A DNA stretch of 64,000 bases from Flavobacterium oreochromis (GTDB taxonomy: Bacteria > Bacteroidota > Bacteroidia > Flavobacteriales > Flavobacteriaceae): positions 620,001 to 684,000 of the forward strand of contig NZ_CP067377.1 in NCBI RefSeq assembly GCF_019565455.1, read 5' to 3'. The first letter of the stretch is position 1; every line of letters begins with the position of its first letter. The notes below the pieces were generated by a model that saw only the letters and a list, made by a program, of their open reading frames with translations, did not search any database and had not been told where the DNA came from. Shown here one piece after another: positions 51,702-62,498 of the stretch. Both the position numbers and the translations under genes were made by a program.

Positions 51702-52835
51702 ATGTCAGGAATTTACATTCACATTCCCTTCTGCAAACAAGCTTGTTACTACTGTGATTTTCATTTTTCAACTTCAATGAAGAAAAAAGATGAAATGGTA
51801 CAAGCATTAGCAAAAGAAATTAATATGAGAAAAAACGAATTCAAAGATGAAATCGTTGAAACTATTTATTTTGGTGGTGGAACCCCTTCAATATTACAAA
51901 TTTCAGATTTAAAATTTTTGATTGATGAAATATATAAAAATTATAATATCATCAACAATCCTGAAATTACTGTAGAGGCTAATCCTGATGATTTAGACGA
52001 AAATACAATCATCGAATTAGTAAACAATCAAGTAAATCGTCTTTCCATTGGTATACAATCTTTTCGCGAAGCAGATTTACAACTCATGAATCGAGCACAT
52101 AATGCAAATGAAGCAAAAAAGTGTTTAGAGTTAGCTAATCACTATTTTGATAATATTTCTGTAGATTTAATTTATGGCATTCCTGGTTTAACTAATGAAA
52201 TATGGCTACAAAATATTCAAGACTTATTAGATTTAAACATTCCACATATTTCGAGTTATGCTTTAACAATAGAACCTAAAACAGCCTTAGATAAGTTCAT
52301 TCAAGTGGGCAAAATTCCTTCTCCTGACGAAGGAATTGCCCACGAGCAGTTTTTACTTCTAGTTGATACTTTAGAAAAAAATGACTTTATCCATTATGAA
52401 TTATCTAATTTTGGCAAAAAAGACTACTTTTCAAAAAATAATTCAGCTTACTGGTTAGGTAAAAAATATATTGGCATTGGTCCATCAGCACACAGTTATA
52501 ATGGAATAAATAGAAGTTGGAATATCGCAAACAATCCTCTTTATATAAAATCAATTCAAGAAAACAAATTACCAAATGAAATCGAAACTCTGACAACCAC
52601 TGACCGTTATAATGAATATATCATGACTGGGCTACGAACGATTTGGGGAGTATCTTTAGAACGAATAGAAAAAGAATTTGGAAGCAACTACCTTGATTAT
52701 CTATTAAGAAACGCAGAATCTTTTATTAATAATAAACAATTAGAAATAAATAATAATATTTTAAAAACGACTCGTAAAGGAAAATTCTTTTGTGATGGAA
52801 TTGCTAGCGATTTATTTTTTTTAAATTTGATTTAG
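51702..52835 (+). CDS. hemW: Radical-SAM haem chaperone HemW
   Basis: HemN-like radical-SAM protein that handles haem and does not itself oxidise coproporphyrinogen. 377 residues. The cluster motif is CKQACYYCDFHF (C-x3-C-x2-C then F; the loop start of HemW), followed by IYFGGGTPS, EANPDDL, NRLSIGIQSF and YLLRNAES. The protein is shorter than HemN and lacks its extra N-terminal extension, favouring HemW. Confidence 0.9.
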   Translation: MSGIYIHIPFCKQACYYCDFHFSTSMKKKDEMVQALAKEINMRKNEFKDEIVETIYFGGGTPSILQISDLKFLIDEIYKNYNIINNPEITVEANPDDLDENTIIELVNNQVNRLSIGIQSFREADLQLMNRAHNANEAKKCLELANHYFDNISVDLIYGIPGLTNEIWLQNIQDLLDLNIPHISSYALTIEPKTALDKFIQVGKIPSPDEGIAHEQFLLLVDTLEKNDFIHYELSNFGKKDYFSKNNSAYWLGKKYIGIGPSAHSYNGINRSWNIANNPLYIKSIQENKLPNEIETLTTTDRYNEYIMTGLRTIWGVSLERIEKEFGSNYLDYLLRNAESFINNKQLEINNNILKTTRKGKFFCDGIASDLFFLNLI

Positions 52836-52885
52836 CCTAACCGCAAAAACTTTGGGTAATTCTTTGTGATTAAAATAATATAAAA

Positions 52886-53629
52886 ATGAAAGCAACCCTA
52901 GATAATTTAACCTTTGACTTATCTCGACCACTTGATATTTCACTCCCATTATCAAATACTGATAAAAACCCCATTTCTTGGTATATAAATAAACCTATTA
53001 TTGAACCTGTTCGTTTTGACGATTGGACTGGCAAAGTCTCTCACGGAAGTTCTATTAATTTTAATAATATTTTTTTCAATCCACATGGACATGGCACACA
53101 CACTGAATGTTTAGGGCATATTACAAACGATTTTTACAGTATCAATGAATGTTTAAAAAAATTCTTCTTTGTAGCTGAAGTCATTTCTATACAACCAAAA
53201 CAACAAGGAGAAGATTGGATAATTACTAAAGATTCTTTTACGTCACTAACCATAACTGATGCCGTTATTATTCGTACTTTACCTAATACAACAGATAAAA
53301 AATCGAAAAAATACTCACATACCAATCCTCCTTATTTAAGTGAGGAAGCTGCTATCTATTTAAGAGAAATAGGAATAAAACATTTACTAATTGATTTACC
53401 CAGTATAGATAGAGAAAAAGATGAAGGAAGACTTTTAGCTCATAAAGCATTTTGGAATGTTAAAGATATAAATATATTAAACTCTGATGCTCGTTTAGAT
53501 TCCACTATCACTGAAATGATTTTTGTGGATGACAGTATTCCTGATGGAATATATTTATTAAATTTACAGATAGCATCTTTTGAAAATGATGCAAGCCCGA
53601 GTAAACCTATTCTATACGCAAAAAGCTAA
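52886..53629 (+). CDS. Cyclase-family (kynurenine-formamidase-like) hydrolase
   Basis: A 247-residue metal hydrolase of the cyclase family (PF04199 type). The metal motif appears as HGHGTHTECLGH (about residues 71-82); the usual Asp-x-Pro is replaced by Glu-Cys-Leu-Gly. The start DISLPLSNTDKNPISWY and an SIDREKDEGRL region fit. In bacteria the family includes KynB N-formylkynurenine formamidase, and kynA lies 6.5 kb away, but the altered motif keeps this uncertain. Confidence 0.65.
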   Translation: MKATLDNLTFDLSRPLDISLPLSNTDKNPISWYINKPIIEPVRFDDWTGKVSHGSSINFNNIFFNPHGHGTHTECLGHITNDFYSINECLKKFFFVAEVISIQPKQQGEDWIITKDSFTSLTITDAVIIRTLPNTTDKKSKKYSHTNPPYLSEEAAIYLREIGIKHLLIDLPSIDREKDEGRLLAHKAFWNVKDINILNSDARLDSTITEMIFVDDSIPDGIYLLNLQIASFENDASPSKPILYAKS

Positions 53630-53646
53630 TCTATAAAGAAACTATA

Positions 53647-54042
53647 ATGTTAGAAATTTCAACAGATAAAACTCAACTGGATATTTCATTCATTGAAAAT
53701 TTCTTAAAGGACATTTATTGGTCTGCCCCACGAACAAGAGAGGAGGTTCAAATGACGATAGATCATTCAGTATGTTTTGGACTGTATTTAGATAGAAAAC
53801 AAATAGGATTTGCTCGTGTAATTACAGATTTTGTAGTATTTGCCTATGTAATGGACGTATTTATTACTGAAAACTATCGTGGCAATGGTTATTCTTCTAT
53901 ATTAATAAAAGCTATGTTAGAAGAACCAAAATTACAACCCATTAAAATTTGGCGTTTAGCTACTCGCGATGCTCATTTTTTATATGAAAAATTTGGTTTT
54001 ACAAAATTAAGATATCCAGAACGGATGATGGAAAAAATATAA
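53647..54042 (+). CDS. GNAT-family N-acetyltransferase
   Basis: A 131-residue acetyl-CoA-dependent acyltransferase. The fold shows YWSAPRTREEV, then FARVITDFVVFAYVMDVFI (beta-4) and the acetyl-CoA loop NYRGNGYSSILI (about residues 77-88), and FLYEKFGFTKL at the C-terminus. The substrate is unknown. It is 17 bp after the cyclase-family gene and 35 bp before the next, probably one operon. Confidence 0.85.
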   Translation: MLEISTDKTQLDISFIENFLKDIYWSAPRTREEVQMTIDHSVCFGLYLDRKQIGFARVITDFVVFAYVMDVFITENYRGNGYSSILIKAMLEEPKLQPIKIWRLATRDAHFLYEKFGFTKLRYPERMMEKI

Positions 54043-54077
54043 AGTTATTTCTTTACTACTCTATTAAAAGTATTAAA

Positions 54078-54443
54078 ATGAATATCCAACAATTATATGA
54101 TTATTGTCTTTCTAAAAAAGGAGTAACTGAACATTTCCCTTTTGATGATGATATTTTAGTTTTTAAAGTTGGGGGCAAAATTTTTTGTTTAACTTCTTTA
54201 CAGGAATGGGAAAACGGAACACCTTCTCTAAACTTAAAATGTGATCCTGAAAAAGCACAAGAATTACGCAGTGAATACGAAGCTATAATACCAGGCTACC
54301 ACATGAACAAAAAACATTGGAATACCATTAAGTACAACATTGATGTCCCTAATAAAATGATTTTAGAACTTATTAATCATTCTTATGATTTAATACTTAA
54401 AAGTTTACCTAAAAAGACACAATTAGAAATTTTCAATTACTGA
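54078..54443 (+). CDS. MmcQ/YjbR family protein
   Basis: A 121-residue small protein of the MmcQ/YjbR (CyaY-like) fold. The characteristic motifs are HFPFDDDILVFKVGGKIF (about residues 19-36), SLNLKCDPE and GYHMNKKHWNTI (about 74-85). Members are often annotated as DNA-binding, but the function is untested here. Confidence 0.85.
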   Translation: MNIQQLYDYCLSKKGVTEHFPFDDDILVFKVGGKIFCLTSLQEWENGTPSLNLKCDPEKAQELRSEYEAIIPGYHMNKKHWNTIKYNIDVPNKMILELINHSYDLILKSLPKKTQLEIFNY

Positions 54444-54764
54444 TCTTTTTTATAAAACAAAAACTCTATCAATACGCATTATCAAAATCCACGATAAATC
54501 TGCTTATTTTCAGCTATAGACTTAATACTAAACATTAAGTAAAACCACAGACACCCAATCAAGGAAGATAATAAAAAGCCCCTTAAATATAACAAAAAAC
54601 ACATCTAATAGATCCAACCTAAAGAGGTTATGTAAGAAAAAAGGAATAAAAACTATTTGCTAATAAAACAAAAAGCCATCCTATTATATTGCCCTCAAAA
54701 GTTAACACTATTTAGGGCAATATATTTTGGACAGCTTTCTTTATTTTTAGAAAAATATAGCTTA
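54444..54764. other. Gene-free spacer of about 320 bp
   Basis: No gene recognised. The only structure is a terminator-like hairpin at 54685-54724. The right end carries TTTTGGACAGCTTTC, similar to the CTGTC-type ends seen at 16188 and 43512. Confidence 0.4.
54685..54724 (-). terminator. Hairpin after the TonB receptor gene
   Basis: TATATTGCCCT pairs perfectly with AGGGCAATATA (11 bp) around an 18-nt loop; it can terminate the TonB receptor transcript, though the T-run is weak. Confidence 0.55.
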
Positions 54765-57523
54765 TTAGAAGTTATATGAGAACGTAAAGTTCCATGTTCT
54801 ACCAAAGCCAAAGAAAACTTGATTACCATTAGCTAATCCTTTATACAAATTATTAGTATTTGCATAAGTTGTACCTACCGGAGCATTAAGTATTTGATCA
54901 TCAGCAAAAATATTAGTTCTAGATTCAGCAATATAAACTGTATTTAAAACATTGTTTATATTTAATCTAAAATTAAAATAATCATTGCTATTTTTTACTC
55001 TATAAGTTTTAAATGAGAAACCTGCATCTAACAATCCATAACTAGGTAATTGCAATGTTCCTTTATTAGTAACATCTTTAAATTTTGTTGGGTCTATACT
55101 AGCATACAATTTATCCGCGTATAAATAAGTAGCATCAACTTTTAGACCTTTTACAATTTCATAATTTGCACCTACACTAGCTGTTGTCTGGGCAACATCT
55201 CCTACTTTTAAGTTATCCAAATACAAGGTTTCTGGCTTCCCTCCTGAAATTAAATTATTATCAGCATCAAAACGATCACTTGTAATATTATTTTTATATC
55301 TCCAATCACCAACAGATCCCATTAAGTTAATGGTTAACTTATCAAATGGTTTAAGAGTAGCCTCTAATTCAACTCCTTTATGTACTTGCTGAATACCTCC
55401 AAAATTATAGTAACCACCTATATTAGATTTATCAGCATCTGACTGTCTTTGAAAACGATCTTTCCAACTAGTATAATATATATTTAAATTAGCATTAAAG
55501 ATTCTAGACTTAAATCCATATCCTCCTTCTAATCCAAAAATTTTCTCATTTGTCAGATTTCCTGCAACTACTGATAAATTATTAGGATAAACTGCATTAA
55601 AAAAAGGCTGTTTTGAATAATATCCTGAATTAATAAAAACATTCATTTTTTCATTAATATTAAAATTTAAACCTCCTTTAATATTACCCCCTAATAAATT
55701 TTTATAACCAGTCGAATACAAAGGATCTGATTCTTTATATGTAAATGTATCTACACGCTTAAAACCTTGTTGTGATACAGCACCTTGAAAAAATGCTGTC
55801 AATCTATCATTTGAATACTCTAATTGTGTAAACGCACCATACCATCTAACATGTCCATCATTGTTATACTCTACCCTCTCTTGATCCTTTACATTACTCC
55901 ATGGATTAAAAGAAGGTTTTACTGAATATGTTTGAAATAAAGTTCTATTTGGATTATTTATATCCCTATTATCCTTAAAACCATCTGCTCCCAGTAAATC
56001 AACAATATTCCTAAAATGATAACCTATATAAGTTCTTGCATCTAAGCCAAAATCTAAAGTTAAAGTTTTATTTAACCTCGTGTTTAAATTTATTACAGCA
56101 CCATACCAATCATGCGAATTAACATTAGCTCTTTTCGTAAATCCTGTAGTTCTATCAGTTAAATATAAACCTTGATACTGACCATTCAGTACTGGTGAAA
56201 TTTGAGGTCCACTTATAGTTGTTACAGATTCTCCTTTAGAAGGGTCATACTGCCCTCTATTAAAAGCCACAAAATCATTAAATGGAACTAAACCATCTGC
56301 TGTTTTAAAGGTTGTAGGTGTTTTACCTGTAAATCCTGAACCTGCACCACGTCCCCAAGAACCATAAAAAACAGAAGACAATCTAATTTTATCATTAAAC
56401 TTAATATCATAATTAAGCGAAGCTACCGGTTTATGATAATAATTAGTTGCCCAAGAATACTCTTTCCCATTTAAATAACCCCAATCTGAATTATATCTGA
56501 TATTTGGCTCTCCATCTGAACTATATTTTATATAATCAGCAATAGTATTGGCAAAATTTCTTTGATTATGCCACTGTGGAGCTCCTGTGAATGTAAATTG
56601 TACACTTTGTTTATCATTAATATCATAGCCCAATCCTATAAAATAATTTTGCCCTGAATATTTAGTTCCATTAACATACCCATTCCCTTGAGTATTACTT
56701 AACAAAATCGAAGCAGACAATCCATTTTCTAATTTTCCAGTTGAATAAGACGCTAAAGTTTTTATATGATCATTATTTGCAATAGTTGCTGATAAAGTTC
56801 CTCCTTGTTTAGCATCCGCTGTCCTAGTAACAACGTTAATAGTTCCTCCTACGGAAGATATTGCTAATTTTGAAGACCCTAAACCTCTTTGTACTTGCAT
56901 AGCTGTAGTTACATCTGACAAACCAGCCCAGTTACTCCAGAAAACCAAACCGTTTTCCATATCATTAACAGGCACCCCATTAATCATTATTGCAATATTC
57001 TTCTGATCAAACCCTCTAATATTCACTCGAGAATCACCATAACCTCCTCCTGACTTAGTTGCATATACAGACGGAGTTGTTGCTAATATTTCAGGAAATT
57101 CTTTGGTCCCCAGTTTTTCTCTAATTTCAGCCGCTTTAATTGTTGAAACAGCTACAGGTGTTTTACGATCTTTTGCAACGTCTACTACAGTAGATTTAAT
57201 TACAACTTCTCCTAATACATTCCCTTTGTCTTTTAATAATATAACACCTAAATCAGCTACGCCATTAGAAACTGAAAAGGATACTCTCTTTGTTTCAAAG
57301 CCTAAATAAGTGATTAATAGATTTCCTTTCGTGCTTTTAGTTTCTATCAAAAATCCACCATCAAAAGCTGATGATACATTTTGCCTTGTGCCTTCAAGGA
57401 CCACATTTGCTCCTGGTAATGGTCCAGTCTCATCTTGGATAGTTCCCATGATTTTATTTTGTGCAAAAAGGAAGCACAAACAAACATCATTGTCACTAAA
57501 ACCCAATTTTTCATTTTCTTCAT
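54765..57523 (-). CDS. TonB-dependent receptor with CarboxypepD_reg-like domain, frameshifted near N-terminus
   Basis: Outer-membrane receptor of about 919 residues. From the ATG at 57523 a signal peptide (WVLVTMMFVCASFFAQ) is reached by adding one T in the T5 run near 57461-57465. Then come a carboxypeptidase-regulatory-like domain (GTIQDETGPLPGANVVLEGT), the plug (RVNIRGFDQKNIAIMINGVPVNDMENG), and a 22-strand barrel ending in WNFTFSYNF with the terminal Phe. No SusD partner follows, so the ligand (peptide, siderophore or other) cannot be named. Confidence 0.86.
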
Positions 57524-57686
57524 TTGTTGTGTTTTTAGATTTAAAAGTGATGCTACAAAATTCAAACATATTTAACTAGCTAATGTTAAGATAATGTTAA
57601 TTTTTAAAAAAACTTTAACATACAAATAAGGAAAAACTGTTTTTTTCACCTATAAAACAATGTTTTACACTTTTTTTCACACAAAC

Positions 57687-59327
57687 TTAGTCTTTAACAA
57701 ATTTATTTAACAAAAAATAAGTAGAAGAATCATGATGTGAGAAATCATTTGTTTTAAATTCTTCTAAAATTTTATTAGCTAATTCTTTACCTAATTCTAC
57801 TCCCCATTGATCATAACTAAAAATATTCCAAATAATTCCTTGCACATAAATTTTATGTTCATATAAAGCAATTAAACTACCTAATGTTTCTGGAGTGAGT
57901 TGGTTTATTAACAAAGTATTCGTTGGCTTATTTCCTTGAAATATTTTATATGGCAATAATTCTTGTTGTTTATTTTTATCTAAATTCTTTCTTTCAAATT
58001 CATCTAAAACCTGCTCTTCATTTTTTCCATTTAACAAAGCTTCAGTCTGTGCAAAGAAATTAGCCATTAGTTTCTGATGGTGATCTCTATTACCATGTAA
58101 TGCTTTTTTAAAACCTATAAAATCAGCTGGAATTAATCTAGTTCCTTGATGAATAAGCTGAAAAAAAGCATGTTGTGAATTTGTTCCAGGTTCTCCCCAA
58201 ATTATTGTTCCTGTTTGATAATCCACAAAATTCCCTAGACGACTTACATTTTTACCATTACTTTCCATAATTCCTTGTTGAAGGTAAGAAGCTAGTTTTT
58301 GCAAATATTGAGTATAAGGAATAATTACTTCTGTCTCAGAACCAAAAAAATTAGTATACCAGACACTTATAAGCCCCATGATAACTGGAATATTATATTC
58401 AAAAGGAGTGTCTCTAAAATGCACATCCATCTTATGAGCACCTAGTAATAATTCTTCGTATTGATCATAACCTATCCCTAAAGCAATAGAAAGCCCGACT
58501 GCCCCCCACAATGAAAATCGACCTCCTACCCAATCCCAAATTGGAAAAATATTATCAGGATCTATTCCAAATTCTACTGTTTTTTGTATTTCACTTGAAA
58601 CAGCGACGAAATGATTTTTTATAAATTTTTCTTCTGCTTTTTCCAAAAACCATTTCTTTGCAACAAAAGCATTCCCAAGGGTTTCTTGTGTTGTAAATGT
58701 TTTAGAGACAATAATAAATAAAGTTGTTTCTGGATCTAATTTATTTAAAATTTCAACTGAATGATCTCCATCTATATTGGAAATAAAATGAATTTTAAGA
58801 TGATTTTTATAATATGCTAAAGCCTCTGTCACCATAGCAGGTCCTAAATCAGATCCTCCAATACCTATATTTACAATATCTGTAAATGGTTTACCTGTAT
58901 AACCTTTTCTTTTTCCGAGAATTATTTCATCTGAAAAAAATTTTATTTTTTCTTTTACTTCCCATACCTGTTCAACTATATTTTGACGGTCTAAATATAG
59001 TTCTGTTGTTTTAGGAGCTCTTAATGCTGTATGTAGTACGGCTCTATTTTCAGTTTTATTAATTTTTTCTCCTAAAAATTGTAAACTGATGGCTTCTTTT
59101 AAACCACATTCTTGAGCTAAGTCTAGCAATAAGGATATAGTCGTTTGATTAATTTTATTTTTTGAATAATCCAAAAGAAATTGATCCCATTCAATATGAA
59201 ATTTTTTTACTCGGTCTAGGTCTTCATCAAATAGTTTTTTCATAGAAACATTTTGCATTTGAACAAAATGATCTTTTAATTCATTCCAAGCATTAGTTTT
59301 AGTAGGATTTACTGAGGGGAAAGTCAT
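57687..59327 (-). CDS. pgi: Glucose-6-phosphate isomerase
   Basis: Interconverts glucose 6-phosphate and fructose 6-phosphate. 546 residues from the ATG at 59327 (MTFPSVNPTKTNAWNEL); 15 upstream codons are rejected. Signatures: VNIGIGGSDLGPAM, the PGI signature region WDWVGGRFSLWGAVGLS (about residues 255-271), and QHAFFQLIHQGT. The catalytic Glu in ESNGK and His in GNRDHHQK are seen. Intact. Confidence 0.96.
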   Translation of the reverse strand: MTFPSVNPTKTNAWNELKDHFVQMQNVSMKKLFDEDLDRVKKFHIEWDQFLLDYSKNKINQTTISLLLDLAQECGLKEAISLQFLGEKINKTENRAVLHTALRAPKTTELYLDRQNIVEQVWEVKEKIKFFSDEIILGKRKGYTGKPFTDIVNIGIGGSDLGPAMVTEALAYYKNHLKIHFISNIDGDHSVEILNKLDPETTLFIIVSKTFTTQETLGNAFVAKKWFLEKAEEKFIKNHFVAVSSEIQKTVEFGIDPDNIFPIWDWVGGRFSLWGAVGLSIALGIGYDQYEELLLGAHKMDVHFRDTPFEYNIPVIMGLISVWYTNFFGSETEVIIPYTQYLQKLASYLQQGIMESNGKNVSRLGNFVDYQTGTIIWGEPGTNSQHAFFQLIHQGTRLIPADFIGFKKALHGNRDHHQKLMANFFAQTEALLNGKNEEQVLDEFERKNLDKNKQQELLPYKIFQGNKPTNTLLINQLTPETLGSLIALYEHKIYVQGIIWNIFSYDQWGVELGKELANKILEEFKTNDFSHHDSSTYFLLNKFVKD

Positions 59328-59413
59328 ATTTATATATAAGTTATATTTAAAAGTTGAGATTAAAATTCTCAACTTTGGTTTTTAAATAAAATATTTTAAA
59401 AAATCAATGGCTA

Positions 59414-60337
59414 TTATACTTTTTCTCCCCAATTTGTTAGTTCTTCTTCAGACCATAATTCGGGAAAGAAAATACGACGTTGATAGCGCGGATGCATGTA
59501 TTTTTTCCAATCACTTCCACCAGTTGCCTCTCCATTACCCTTACCATTATCTATGTATTTTTGAGCAGCACGATAATGCCCCATAACCCAAGTAATGTTT
59601 ACTGTATAATCGTAATGACGCATAGCTTGAATTAATTCAGGATTTTGTTGATCTTCAATTGGTAATTGTTTAAACTTACGCCATAAATTAATGTTATTAT
59701 ATTCTTCCATAATCTGAAGAAATTCTTTTTTATACTTTTCTTCAAATTGTTTTAAGAAATAGGATTTTTCTCCTGTTTCGTAATTTTTACCAGCAGCCTG
59801 CCAATATAAATGTTCAAATGCGTGGGTATAAGGAGTATTTTGATCAATCGTTGATCTATAACGATAATCAATTAAGTTAATCAAATCTGTTGAACAGAAT
59901 TCAATCATACGATATTGAGCACTTTGGAAACCACTAGCAGGAGTAAGAGTATGTCGAAATTTCATATATTGTTCCACTTCCATACCTTCTCCCATTATAG
60001 TAAATGATGTAGTTAACATATCAAAATATCGACTAATACGCATAAGTCTATCAGTAAAAAACTGAGTTGTGAGCTCTTGAGTATATGAAACCTGTTTTAT
60101 TTCCCATAAAATCATTTTAAACAAGAGTTCATTTACTTGATGATACATTATAAAAACGTTTTCATCTGGAAATATAGTGCGCTGATTTTGAAGGCTTAAC
60201 AAAGCATCTGTTTGTATATAATCCCAGTATGTAATGGGTTTAGACCAAAGAAGCCCTTCTAAATAGGCTTCTGTCTTTTGATCTAATGATTGGTATTTTT
60301 GATCAATTTTACTTACTAAATTAGAGTAATCATTCAT
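59414..60337 (-). CDS. kynA: Tryptophan 2,3-dioxygenase
   Basis: Haem dioxygenase turning tryptophan into N-formylkynurenine. 307 residues, Bacteroidetes type. Conserved YWDYIQTDALLSLQ, FIMYHQVNELLFKMILWEI (distal histidine region, about residues 64-82), SGFQSAQYRMIEF (substrate site, about 136-148) and the TGGSDWKKYMHPRYQ stretch. The proximal haem His lies in WVMGHYRAAQ. Downstream enzymes are not adjacent. Confidence 0.9.
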   Translation of the reverse strand: MNDYSNLVSKIDQKYQSLDQKTEAYLEGLLWSKPITYWDYIQTDALLSLQNQRTIFPDENVFIMYHQVNELLFKMILWEIKQVSYTQELTTQFFTDRLMRISRYFDMLTTSFTIMGEGMEVEQYMKFRHTLTPASGFQSAQYRMIEFCSTDLINLIDYRYRSTIDQNTPYTHAFEHLYWQAAGKNYETGEKSYFLKQFEEKYKKEFLQIMEEYNNINLWRKFKQLPIEDQQNPELIQAMRHYDYTVNITWVMGHYRAAQKYIDNGKGNGEATGGSDWKKYMHPRYQRRIFFPELWSEEELTNWGEKV

Positions 60338-60355
60338 TTTATTAATTTTTTGTAA

Positions 60356-61128
60356 CTAAAAAGGATTTTTCAGTCCTTTAAAACTATCTAAATCAGCTTT
60401 TAATGAACCTACTGCTAGGCTTGCCTTAATTCGTAATGGTATTTTATTTTCATCATCACTAACCCAAACGGTTAGACTCTCTTCTTCTTTAAAAACTCTA
60501 CCATGTTGTACTAATGGTCTAAAAATTAAAGTTTTGACGTTTCCAAATTTTGTATCAATGGTTTCTCTACCTAAGAAACGCATTTTAAATTTATAAATTT
60601 CATCATCAAAAAACATATCAATAAAAATTGATTCACCTACAGCCAGTTTGCTTGCTTTAGGGTGATTCCTCAGGTAATAAAACGAAGAAACAATATCTTG
60701 TACATTTTCTGTAACAGACAAATTTTTCTCTGTTTTATTCTTGTAATCTTTAACTAGAATTGTATTATTAGCTTGATTAAAAAAACCTTCTTGATCTTTT
60801 GTATACCCTCCTTCATTAATTTTTCTTACATATTGATAAGGCTTTGTTGTTTCTTGATCAAAGATACTTTGATAATGATCTTCAACTTTAAAAAGAAACG
60901 GGACATACCAGTAGTATACCCATGTCCTACTGCATAAAAACATTTTCGATTATTTCGTACGGCATCTTTTAGTTCCAAAGTTGCATAACCTGCATTAACT
61001 ATACCGTAGTGAATTCTATACTTCAACCATTCACCTACACTAAAAGCTTCATCTTTTTGTTCTAAAATCTGAAATGATGATAATCCTAAAACGGCTAGGA
61101 ATAATAGAATTTTGTTTTTCATTTTCAT
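60356..61128 (-). CDS. DUF3108 exported protein, frameshifted
   Basis: About 257 residues. The start at 61128 gives a signal peptide (NKILLFLAVLGLSSFQ), followed by a lipocalin-like beta-sheet: GEWLKYRIHYGIVNAGYATLE, then DDEIYKFKMRFLGRETI, RPLVQHGRVF and VWVSDDENKIPLRIKASLAVGSLKADL, the hallmarks of DUF3108. One T is missing in a T5 run near 60887-60891; adding it gives SRFFFKVEDHYQS. It probably binds or moves lipid in the periplasm. It is 18 bp downstream of kynA on the same strand. Confidence 0.8.
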
Positions 61129-61455
61129 ATATTGATAGTTTGAATATTCAAACCGTGCAATTTTTATTCCAAAAGTAATAAAAAACAAAAAAACCCAATC
61201 AGAAAATGACTGAGTTTTTATGTTATTAACCAACCAAAAAACTATAAATTATGAAAATTTATTAAGTTCAGAGGGAACCACCCCTCGAATTCATATGACA
61301 AAGATATGTTGATTTTTTATAAAAAGACAATAAAAAATCGACTTTAACAAATTTTTATCAAAATTAAGACTTTTTTAAGGTTTATTTTTAAATATTATTC
61401 ACTAAAAAAGCTTTTTTAATAATATTTTTTTAAAATAAATTCTATTTTTCACTAA

Positions 61456-62426
61456 TTATTCAAAACCAAGCTTTATCCGAACTCTTTTCACTACATCATT
61501 AGCTATTAAAGATGCTTTTTCTGCACCTATTTTTAATACTTTATCTAGTTCTTCTAAATTATTGATATAATAATTATAACGTTCTCTTTCTTTTGCAAAA
61601 CGTTCAACAATTAATTCATACAATGCCTGTTTAGCATGTCCAAATCCAAAATTACCTGCTAAGTATTTTTCTTTTAATAACGCTGTTTGTTCTTCTGTTG
61701 CTAACAATTTATACAAGGCAAATACGTTACAGGTCTCAGGATTTTTAGGTTCTTCAAGTGGCGTACTATCTGTTTGAATAGTTTTTATTTGCTTAAGCAA
61801 TGCCTTGTCGTCTAAAAAGATATTAATGGTATTATTACGTGACTTACTCATTTTTTCTCCATCAGTACCTGGTATTAACATTGTGTCTTCAGCAGTTTTA
61901 GCTTGTGGTAAAACAAAAGTCTCCCCCATTTGATGATTAAAACGTGAGGCTACATCACGTGTTATTTCTAAATGTTGTAATTGATCTTTTCCTACAGGAA
62001 CAATTTCTGCATCATAAGCTAAAATATCAGCAGCCATAAGCATTGGATAAGTAAACAAACCTGCATTTACATCATCTAATCTATCCGCTTTATCTTTAAA
62101 GGAATGAGCTAAAGTTAATCTTTGAAATGGAAAAAAACAACTTAAATACCATGTCAACTCCGTAACCTGAGGAACATCACTCTGGCGATAGAAAACTACC
62201 TTATCAATATCTAACCCACAAGCTAGCCAAGCAGCCGCTGTACTATAAGTATTATTCTTCAAAACGTCTCCTTCCTTTATCTGTGTTACAGAATGCAAAT
62301 CTGCTATAAATAAAAAGACTCGTTTTCCGGCTGATTGGCCATTTCTATGGCAGGTATAATCGCGCCTAAAAGGTTTCCTAAATGAGGAGTTCCTGTACTT
62401 TGTACTCCAGTTAATATTTTTGCCAT
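61456..62426 (-). CDS. trpS: Tryptophanyl-tRNA synthetase, frameshifted
   Basis: Class I synthetase charging tRNA-Trp, essential. About 323 residues. From the ATG at 62426 the N-terminus is MAKILTGVQSTGTPHLGNLLGA with the HIGH-type PHLGN. One T in the T5 run near 62309-62313 must be added to link ENESF to LFIADLHSV. KMSKS is present (GEKMSKSRNN, about residue 200). The frame that starts at 62298 alone would lack the ATP-binding site. Confidence 0.93.
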
Positions 62427-62498
62427 TATAAATTTAAAAATGATATTTTCGCAAAGGTAATTTTTTTTGATTCATATTTAAAGTAAATAATAACGGTT

